Source of the DNA: JALOAT01 sp041685115
Lineage (GTDB): Bacteria; Pseudomonadota; Gammaproteobacteria; Thiohalomonadales; Thiohalomonadaceae
Assembly: GCA_041685115.1 (NCBI GenBank)
Contig: JAWLGK010000020.1
Location: 3,820 to 67,819, forward strand
Length of the DNA stretch: 64,000 nucleotides
Direction: 5' to 3'
The notes beneath the pieces were generated by a model. It had not been told where the DNA came from, did no database searches, and worked only from the letters and a program-made list of their open reading frames with translations. Positions 57,221-64,000 of the stretch are shown here, piece after piece (position 1 is the stretch's first letter; the number at the start of each line of letters is the position of its first letter). Both the position numbers and the translations under genes were made by a program.

Positions 57221-57600
57221 ACGCTTGGCAACTTGGTTAATGGTATACAGGGTATTCGGGCGAGAAGTTCCTTCGGACGACACGCCACAGGCTATGGCCG
57301 ATCAGGCCATCCAGACCCGGCCGCCCCTGGCCTTCCGCCCAGCAAGAGCAGGCAGGACTCGCTGACGGGAGCCGCCTAGGGCTAGTGATGTAGCTGTTTT
57401 TGCTTCGTTCGTAGCGGTTAAGGCTACAAGGCTTGGTCAGACATGGTTGGGGGGTAACTATTGGTTTTCATTGGAAAGACGGATGAAACCATAAGGTTGT
57501 TGGGCCCCACAGGGAGATGCCCGGTGACATTCTTGGCACCCACCTATCATTCGGTGCGCCAGCGGATATTCCGTCTTCTTGGCGGGTACAAGGGGGGTTT

Positions 57601-57915
57601 ATGAACACTGACGAAACGGCGAAAGGCGAGCGGATCACGGCTCGCGTCCCGCCGAATATCAAGGCTCGCCTGGAGCAAGCCAGCGAGTTGAGCGGGGCCA
57701 CCAGTCTGAGCCAATTCATCGTCCGTGCGGCACTCAAAGAGGCCGACGCGATCTTCGAGCGCGAGCAGGTGATTCAGCTCCATGAGAACGCGAGCAAAGC
57801 GTTCTTCGCGTTATTGGACAATCCGCCCGCACCCAACGAACGAATGAAGGCGGCGGTCGCGAAATACAAGAAAGCGGACCTCCATGCGAATCGAGCCTCT
57901 GAACAGGAATCATGA
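57601..57915 (+). CDS. DUF1778 (TacA-type) antitoxin
   Basis: 104 residues from ATG 57601, GGGGGG upstream. GERITARVPPNIKARLEQAS forms the RHH DNA-binding part; NPPAPNERMKAAVAKYKKAD is the toxin-binding tail typical of DUF1778. Overlaps the GNAT toxin start by 32 bases. Intact. Confidence 0.92.
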   Translation: MNTDETAKGERITARVPPNIKARLEQASELSGATSLSQFIVRAALKEADAIFEREQVIQLHENASKAFFALLDNPPAPNERMKAAVAKYKKADLHANRASEQES

Positions 57916-58377
57916 TCGTGCCTCATTCGACTGTGGCAATGAGGTGCTGAACACCTGCCTTCAGAACACCGCTCGGCAGCATGCGGAGCGGAATCTTTCC
58001 CGCACCTTCGTTCTGCCGGCGATCCGAACGTCATCATCAGCTATGCGACCTTGGTCTCGTGCGAACTCGAGCCCGCGGAGATCCCGGCGAGTTGGGTAGA
58101 GCGCTATCCCCATCGCCTTCCCGCGGCGCGACTCGCCCGGCTTGCGACAGATCGCCGCTTCGTGCGACGAGGCTACGGCACCCATCTTTTGGTCGATATG
58201 CTGTGGAGGGTGGCGGAAGCTGGCCGCAATGTCGGTTTCGTGGGGTTGTTTGTTGATGCGAAGACCGATGAACTTTCCAAGTGGTATGCGGCGTTCGGTT
58301 TCGTACGACTTACCCAACGTCCCCTAACGTTGTTTATGCCTCTCGAGACAATCGAGGCGGCATTGAAAGCGGAGTAG
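57884..58377 (+). pseudogene. Frameshifted GNAT (TacT-type) toxin
   Basis: The first frame gives MRIEPLNRNHDRASFDCGNE ... RNLSRTFVL; from about 58020 another frame carries VSCELEPAEIPASWVERYPH, the acetyl-CoA loop region RRGYGTHLLVDMLWR and GFVGLFVDAKTDELSKWYAA. A small deletion near 58015-58025 separates them. TacT toxins acetylate charged tRNA. As sequenced it is inactive. Confidence 0.88.
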
Positions 58378-58547
58378 GAGGGCAGGGAAATGCGCCGCAG
58401 GTGGAGAATAGCCGCGCATTTTGTGAAGTTACGCACAGGGCGTAGCGGGACAAAACGCTCTTCTAAGTTGTTGATTTATGCATGTGGGTTTGGCCGGATC
58501 TGACGTCAGTTACTCTCCAAAGTGCGTCACGTAAGCACCTGATTCGA

Positions 58548-58570
58548 CGAAGAAAATTCTTCGATTTTTT
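58548..58570 (+). terminator. Possible terminator at island right end
   Basis: CGAAGA/TCTTCG with an AAAATT-centred loop, followed by A then six Ts, just before the second tRNA repeat. The strand is assigned from the T-run. Confidence 0.5.
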
Positions 58571-58575
58571 GGCGA

Positions 58576-58625
<50 letters not shown>

Positions 58626-58841
58626 CCCACGTCGAAATCAATCGATTGAACCGCGGCCAACCTGAAACAGGTTGGCTTGGTTTTTCCCACGTTGTCCGTC
58701 TTGCAGAAATGCCGATCATTCGGCAGATCCTGTGCTGGTGGTCCTTTCACTGTTCCTTCGACACTAGTCGTGGCACCCCCGGTGGGGTCGGGCTCAGGTT
58801 GGTTTTTCTCCAATCCTTGCGAATCTGGCTATCCTGGCGCC

Positions 58842-58955
58842 ATGAGTACGAAGAGCAACCTCTCTTTGCTGGATTCCTTCAAGTCTCGTGTCGATGTACA
58901 GGTGGAAAGCCGGGGCGACGGTAAGAGCAGCGATCATGGGCAACCACCCGTTTAG
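58842..58955 (+). pseudogene. Truncated second parD copy
   Basis: MSTKSNLSLLDSFKSRVDVQ VESRGDGKSSDHG aligns with the first 25-30 residues of the intact ParD at 53546, then ends early. After it, AAGTTGGCAGGCGGGATGTC recalls the start of parE. In 58378-59199 I see nothing else coding. Confidence 0.75.
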
Positions 58956-59149
58956 CGAAAGTTGGCAGGCGGGATGTCGATGAGGATATACCACCTTGCT
59001 TACGGTTTAGCGGCGCGCGGCAGTGACAACCCATTGTTCTGCATACACCTGCGCCTCAGGTTCCGCCAGCGGCTGCCGGAGGTCGCTGGACCTGACCGCC
59101 CCCGCCCTGGACATCGAGCCGTCGCTGACCCGCGGGGGATGGTTTAGTG

Positions 59150-59166
59150 TGATAGCAATGCTATCA
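59150..59166 (+). promoter_or_regulatory. Palindromic operator of the FitA/VapC-like pair
   Basis: TGATAGCA-A-TGCTATCA, a perfect palindrome 33 bases before the antitoxin start. The half-site TGATAGCA/TGCTATCA is that reported for gonococcal FitAB, though there the halves are farther apart. TATAGC-like -10 overlap suggests autorepression. Confidence 0.65.
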
Positions 59167-59199
59167 TCCCCCTCAAGCCACCGCGGGGAGTGAGGAACC

Positions 59200-59436
59200 A
59201 TGGCCAATCTGATTGTCCGCAACGTCGATGACGAAATCGCCAATGCCCTGAAGATGCGGGCCAGCCGACACGGCATCAGCGCCGAGGCGGAGCACCGGCG
59301 GATTCTGGAGCAGGCGCTGATGCGCCCGAAAAAGCGCTCCTTTCTCGATGTGTTGCGCCAGATCCCCGAGGTGGGCCGGGACGAGGACTTCGACCGCCGG
59401 CAGGACCCGCACGCGGCGGAGCCCTTCAACGATTAG
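59200..59436 (+). CDS. FitA-like RHH antitoxin
   Basis: 78 residues, GGGGAGTGAGG upstream. MANLIVRNVDDEIANALKMR ASRHGISAEAEHRRILEQAL is the FitA/VapB RHH pattern; the tail should bind the PIN toxin. The toxin gene starts 24 bases on. Confidence 0.9.
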   Translation: MANLIVRNVDDEIANALKMRASRHGISAEAEHRRILEQALMRPKKRSFLDVLRQIPEVGRDEDFDRRQDPHAAEPFND

Positions 59437-59460
59437 TCGCGGCCGGGGCGGAAAGAACGG

Positions 59461-59877
59461 ATGTACCTGCTCGATACCAACGTCGTCAGCGAACTGCGCA
59501 AGCATGAGCGGGCCAATGCGGGGGTGCTGGCCTTCTTCCAGGAACTGGCTGAGCGGGAAGCGCCGGCCTTCATCAGCGTGATCACCCTCGGTGAATTGCG
59601 CCGGGGCGTCGAACTCATCCGCCATCGGGGCGATGGGGTGCAGGCCGAGGCGCTGGAGCGCTGGCTGCAAATCCTGGTGGAGGAGTACGCGGACAACATC
59701 CTGGCCTTCGGCCCCGAAGAGGCCCAGATCTGGGGCCGCCTGCGGGTGCCGCACCACGAGAACGCCATCGACAAGCAGATCGCCGCCACCGCGCTGATCT
59801 ACGGCTTTACCCTGGTCACCCGCAACGTGCAGGACTTCGCCGGTACCGGCGTCACGCTGCTCAACCCATTCGCGTGA
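59461..59877 (+). CDS. vapC: VapC/FitB-type PIN-domain RNase toxin
   Basis: 138 residues. PIN acidic residues lie in YLLDTNVVSELRK (Asp), ITLGELRRGVEL (Glu) and DKQIAATALIYGFTLVTRN (Asp, and the NVQDF pattern). It cleaves RNA when free of antitoxin. Intact. hsdR begins four bases after the stop. Confidence 0.93.
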   Translation: MYLLDTNVVSELRKHERANAGVLAFFQELAEREAPAFISVITLGELRRGVELIRHRGDGVQAEALERWLQILVEEYADNILAFGPEEAQIWGRLRVPHHENAIDKQIAATALIYGFTLVTRNVQDFAGTGVTLLNPFA

Positions 59878-59881
59878 GCCC

Positions 59882-62800
59882 ATGAGCGAATACACGGAAG
59901 TCGAACAGCCCTTCCTGCACCAACTGGCCGCGCAGGGCTGGGAGATCATCGACCAGGGAGCGGAGATCCCGAGCGACCCCGGCAAGAGCCTGCGCCTTAG
60001 CTTCCGTCAGTGGCTGTTGCCGGAGGTGTTCGCGAAGGCGGTCGCGGCCATCAACACCACCGCCGACGGCAAACCCTGGCTCACCGACAAGCAGCTGCAG
60101 GATTTGCAGGACCAGATCCTGCGCCAGCCGGGCCGCACCCTGCTGGAGGCCAACGAGGCGATCCAGAAGCTGCTCTTCAAGGCGCAGGTGGAGTTGAACG
60201 AACTCACCGGCGAGCAGGAGCCGGTGGTGAAACTCATCGACTTCGCCCGGCCCGGAGCGAACCACTTCCTCGCCATCAACCAGTTCCGCATCGACACGCC
60301 GGGCTGCGTGAAGCAGTTCATCATCCCCGACATCGTGCTGTTCGTGAACGGTATCCCCTTGGCTGTGGTGGAGTGCAAGAAGGGCGGACCCACCTGCGCC
60401 AACCCCATGGCCGAGGCCTTCACCCAGTTGCAGCGCTACACGAACCAGCGCCCGGAGACCCGGGCGCAGGGACTGCGCGAGGGCGAGCCGCGGCTGTTCC
60501 ACACCAACCTGTTGCTCATCCGCACCACGGGCGTCGAGGCCGACTACGGCACCATTACCTCGGGTGAGGAGCACTTCTATCCCTGGAGGCTCGACGGCGC
60601 GCCCAAGGGGGAGAACCCGCAGCGGCAGTTGATCGAGGGCATGCTCACCAAGGGAAACCTGCTCGCCATCCTGCGCACCTCTTCGGTCTTCATGGACACG
60701 GAAGGCGGCCAGCGCGTGAAGGTGGTCTGCCGCTACCAGCAGTTCCGCGCCGCGAACAAGATCGTCGAACGGTTGCGCGGCGGGCGCAGCGCCGAGGAGC
60801 GCAGCGGCGTGGTGTGGCATACCCAGGGCTCCGGCAAGAGCCTCACCATGGTCTTCGTGGCGCGCATGCTGCGCGTGGCGCCGGACCTCGCCGACTACAA
60901 GATCGTGCTCATCAACGACCGCGTGGACCTGGAAGAGCAACTGGCCAACACCGCCACCCTCATCGGCGGCCGGGTCAACGTCATCGACAGCCGCACGGCG
61001 CTGCGCACCCAACTGGCCGGCGACAGCTCCGACATCAACATGGTGATGGTCCACAAGTTCCAGATCCACGAGCCGAGCCTGCCCCTGAAGGTGGCCGAGG
61101 CGCTGGGCACCTATCAGGCCATCCCCGGCAGCCAGACCTTCGGCGTGGTGAACAACGCCTCGCGCATCGTGCTGATGATCGACGAGGCCCACCGCACCCA
61201 AAGCTCCGACCTGAGCAACAACATCTTCGAGGCCTTCCCCAACGCCGCCCGCATCGCCTTCACCGGCACGCCGCTCATCACCGAGCGCCACGGCGAGAAG
61301 AAGACGGTGAAGCGCTTCGGCGAATACATCGATACCTACAAGCTGATGGATGCGGTGGAGGACGGCACCACCCTGCAAATCCTCTACGAAGGGCGCACCG
61401 CCGATACGGCCCTCTACGACAAGCACGGCTTCGAGACCCGCTTCGAAAACCTCTTCAAGGAGCGCAGCGAGGAAGAGCTGCTCGCCATCAAGAAGAAGTA
61501 CGGCGCTAGCGGCGACCTGCTGGAGGCGGAGCAGCGCATTGAGGCCATTGCGAAAGATATGGTGCAGCACTACCTGCAACACATCTTCCCCAACGGCTTC
61601 AAGGCACAGGTGGTCTGCCACTCCAAGCTCGCGGCGGTGCGCTACCAGAAAGCAATCCACCAGGCGCTCGCCGAGCACATTGCGGAACAGGAGAAGTCGG
61701 GGGCCGATCCTGACCTGGTCCGCAGGCTGCGCTTCCTCAAGGCCGCGGTGGTCATCTCCAGCGACGGCACCAACGAGGCGGCCTACATCACCGAAGCGCG
61801 CAAGCAGGCCCGCGCCTGGGATGCGGTGGCCAACTTCTGTCGGCCTTCGCCTTCGACGACCCGGACAAGCCCTACACCGGCATCGCCTTCCTGGTAGTCT
61901 GCGACATGCTTCTCACCGGCTTCGACGCCCCCATCGAGCAGGTGATGTATCTGGACAAGAAGATCCGCGAACATACCCTGTTGCAGGCCATCGCCCGCAC
62001 CAACCGCGTGAAGCGCGGCAAGCAGCGCGGCTACGTGGTCGACTACATCGGCCTCACCGAACACCTCACCGAGGCGCTGACCCTCTATGCCGCCAGCGAT
62101 GAGCAGCAGGAACTGGCGCAGGGGCTCAAGAGCATCACCTCCGAGGTGCCCGTGCTGGAGGAGCGCTACCAGCGCCTGTTGCAGCTCTTCGCCGCGCACA
62201 AGGTGGCCAAGGTGCGCGACTTCGTGGAGGGCAAGCTGCCCACGGTGGAGGAGGATGCGGCCGTGGTCCACGCGGCGGTGACGTTGCTGAAGGACGAAAA
62301 GATCCGCGCCGACTTCGATGTCTACCTCAAGAAGTTCCTCATGAGCATGGACATCATCCTGCCCCACAAGGCGGCCCACCCCTATCGGGTGCCCGCCAGG
62401 CGCTTCGGTTACATCCTGCGCGTGGCCAAGGAGCGCTACAAGGACGACACCCTCAAGCTCGGCGATGCCGGGCAGAAGGTGCGCGACCTCATCAACCAGC
62501 ACCTGATCAGCCTGGGCATCAACCCCAAGGTGCCGCCGGTGGAGCTGCTGGCCGAGGACTTCATCGAGAAGCTGAACCAGCACGCCGCCGGCAACGCCGA
62601 GGCCAAGGCCAGCGAGATGGAACACGCCATCCGCAAGCATTGCACGGTTCACCACGACGAAGACCCGGCGTTCTACAAGAGCCTCTCGGAGAAGGTGGAG
62701 CGGCTGATCCGTGAGCACCAGGGTCATTGGGAGAAGCTGGCCGAGGAGTTGGAGAAGCTGCGCGCCGTGGCCGCCGAGGGGCGCCGCGAGGGGCAGGAGG

Positions 62801-63126
62801 GCATGAGCCGCGAGGCCACCACCTTCTATGAACACATCGCCAACGAGGCCTTCGGCGGCAATGTACCGAAGGACGCCAAGGAGAAGATGAAGGTGCTCAT
62901 GGAGGCCATCGTCGAAATCCTCCAGGAGAGCATCGGCAGCATCGACTACTGGCACAACAGCGACAAACAGAAGAAGACCCGCAGCGAGATCAAGACTGCA
63001 CTCAACCTGACCGGTATCCCCGCGCTGAAGACTAACCGCGAACGCATCGCCATCGAGATCATGAAGCTGGCCAAGAACCGCCATGAGGAGCTGCTGAAGG
63101 GTGTCACTGAAGGGGGCAGGCCATGA
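59882..63126 (+). pseudogene. hsdR: Type I restriction endonuclease subunit HsdR, single frameshift
   Basis: The first part (59882 to about 61837) has the nuclease motif LAVVECKKGGP, Walker A HTQGSGKSLTM, DEAHRTQSSDL and FTGTPLI. The second (about 61839-63126) resumes SAFAFDDPDKPYTGIAFLVV and ends in the C-terminal helical region. One lost C near 61837 (AACTTCTGTCGG where AACTTC-CTG-TCG is expected) explains the break, so a sequencing error is possible. Combined length is about 1080 codons. hsdM and hsdS are absent from the window. Confidence 0.9.
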
Positions 63127-63830
63127 GCGCGCGTCGAGTCCGCGACATCGAATACCAGTTGCTTCCCGGTAGCCCCCGCAAGACCACCGACATTGTGATC
63201 GAGCGTAACGGGGTGGTAACGGTGCGTCCGCCCGCCAGCTACACCCCGGAGCAGGTCGATTCGGTGGTCGAAAGCAAGCGGATGTGGATCTATCGCAACC
63301 TCGCCGAGTGGCGTGACCTCAATGCCAGCACTGTGGTGCGCGAATGGGTCAACGGCGAATCCTTTCTCTATCTGGGTCGGGCCTACCGCCTGTCGCTCGT
63401 TTCCGCTCAGGAGTGCACTCTGCAACTGAAGGAAGGCCGCTTCTGCCTCAGCCGTGAAGTGATCGAACAGGGCGGCACCGCCGCCGCGCGGCAGGCCTTC
63501 GAAGACTACTTCACAGACAAAGGGCTACAGCGCTTCGGCGAGCGTGTGGGCTTCTTTGCGACCAAGGTCGGCGTGCAGGTGGGCGGTGTGAGGGTGAAGG
63601 AGATGGGCTACCGCTGGGCCAGTTGCGGCAGGAGTGGTGTGCTCAACTTCCACTGGAAGTGCATGATGGCGCCGCCGAAGATCGTCGACTACATCGTGGC
63701 CCACGAACTCTGCCATTTCCACCACCGCGACCACACCGACGCCTTCTGGAACGAGGTGGACAAGGTGATGCCGGATTATCGGGAGCGGAAAGAGTGGCTG
63801 CGAAGGTACGGTGCCAGTCTGGACGTTTAG
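63123..63830 (+). CDS. YgjP-like/DUF45 zinc metallopeptidase
   Basis: 235 residues. Zinc motif HELCHFHHRDHTDAFW, preceded by MGYRWASCGRSGVLNFHWK as in the YgjP/SprT-like group. Genes of this type often follow hsdR in type I restriction loci; the role is unclear. Start overlaps the hsdR stop (ATGA). Confidence 0.9.
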   Translation: MSARRVRDIEYQLLPGSPRKTTDIVIERNGVVTVRPPASYTPEQVDSVVESKRMWIYRNLAEWRDLNASTVVREWVNGESFLYLGRAYRLSLVSAQECTLQLKEGRFCLSREVIEQGGTAAARQAFEDYFTDKGLQRFGERVGFFATKVGVQVGGVRVKEMGYRWASCGRSGVLNFHWKCMMAPPKIVDYIVAHELCHFHHRDHTDAFWNEVDKVMPDYRERKEWLRRYGASLDV

Positions 63831-64000
63831 AGAAAAAGGCTCTTCCGCAGAATTTATGGGTGCACGTTGGGGGCATACGTGCATAGCGGCATGATTGCGC
63901 TGTGGTTTCCGATCTCAACAAGGACATCTTCTTTCTGAGGGCGAGAAATTATCGAAAGGTCTGACGATGGATAGACGGGGAACGAAGCGTCCCCACTCCC
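63831..64000. other. Unassigned window end
   Basis: I see only short open frames here. One starting at 63967 (MDRRGTKRPHS) runs off the window and cannot be judged. Confidence 0.4.

Larger units (their letters stand above)
53305..58575. mobile_element. Genomic island in tRNA-Pro (5.3 kb) without integrase
   Basis: Bounded by the 50-bp tRNA repeats. It contains parD and a parE remnant, the TOTE-type primase-helicase, mqsR-mqsA, and tacA with a broken tacT. GC and codon use look lower and less uniform than in the core genes. No recombinase remains, so it is probably fixed or needs help to move. Confidence 0.8.

Noticed and set aside
61906..63126. Separate gene after hsdR
   Set aside because: It continues the HsdR helicase domain directly; a one-base loss explains the two frames.

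Overview
The window is a high-GC stretch of a gammaproteobacterial chromosome. This follows from gene orders typical of that class: zipA-ligA, scpA-scpB-rluB, thrS-infC-rpmI-rplT-pheS-pheT-ihfA-merR followed by tRNA-Pro, and a mtnA / mtaD-ubiG-HAD phosphatase / yciK neighbourhood close to gyrA that resembles Pseudomonas. The hopanoid genes hpnC, hpnD and hpnE and an orphan fliW point away from enterics and true pseudomonads, perhaps to a Chromatiales or Ectothiorhodospiraceae-like lineage. That placement is an inference.

Layout. 1-4.2 kb: end of zipA, ligA, a sugar reductase. 4.4-8.3 kb (minus strand): chemoreceptor, then a yciB-yciI-bolA-ppiC operon. 8.4-9.4 kb: gene-free and full of structured repeats. 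9.4-16.8 kb: PHP phosphatase, yciO, M50 protease, trpS, scpA, scpB, rluB, an endonuclease III-like glycosylase. 17-22.4 kb: a polyamine-type binding protein whose signal peptide is broken, a TorF-type outer-membrane protein, guanine deaminase, a diguanylate cyclase, a double-thioredoxin protein, yciK. 22.4-27.4 kb: squalene/hopanoid genes hpnE, hpnD and hpnC around rmuC. 27.4-32.8 kb: HAD phosphatase, ubiG, mtaD on minus; fliW, an inositol-phosphatase-like gene and mtnA on plus. 33.4-37.2 kb: gyrA, serC. 37.2-38.2 kb: three copies of a structured element. 38.2-43.4 kb: aspartate aminotransferase, uvrB, galE, comEA, tRNA-Val. 43.6-53.1 kb: a lipoprotein gene, then the thrS-to-merR translation block, with a ten-unit tandem repeat wedged between pheS and pheT.

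From tRNA-Pro (53.2 kb) onward the sequence is accessory. A 5.3-kb island lies between 50-bp direct repeats of the tRNA 3' half. It carries a ParD antitoxin with a decayed ParE, a primase-helicase of the TOTE conflict type, an intact MqsR/MqsA pair, and a DUF1778 antitoxin with a frameshifted GNAT toxin. Beyond the second repeat come a truncated second parD, a FitAB/VapBC-like pair behind a palindromic operator, a frameshifted hsdR without hsdM or hsdS, and a zinc metallopeptidase. No integrase is visible.

The most unusual feature is the repeat landscape. Two unrelated-looking elements, an inverted pair at 8.5-9.2 kb and three direct copies at 37.3-38.2 kb, are arrays of hairpins whose loops, read on one strand, carry A(N)GGA, the CsrA/RsmA recognition motif. 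Several stems change by compensated substitutions between copies. The same window encodes FliW, a known protein antagonist of CsrA. I propose these elements as candidate CsrA-titrating RNAs. Expression, folding and CsrA binding are all untested here.
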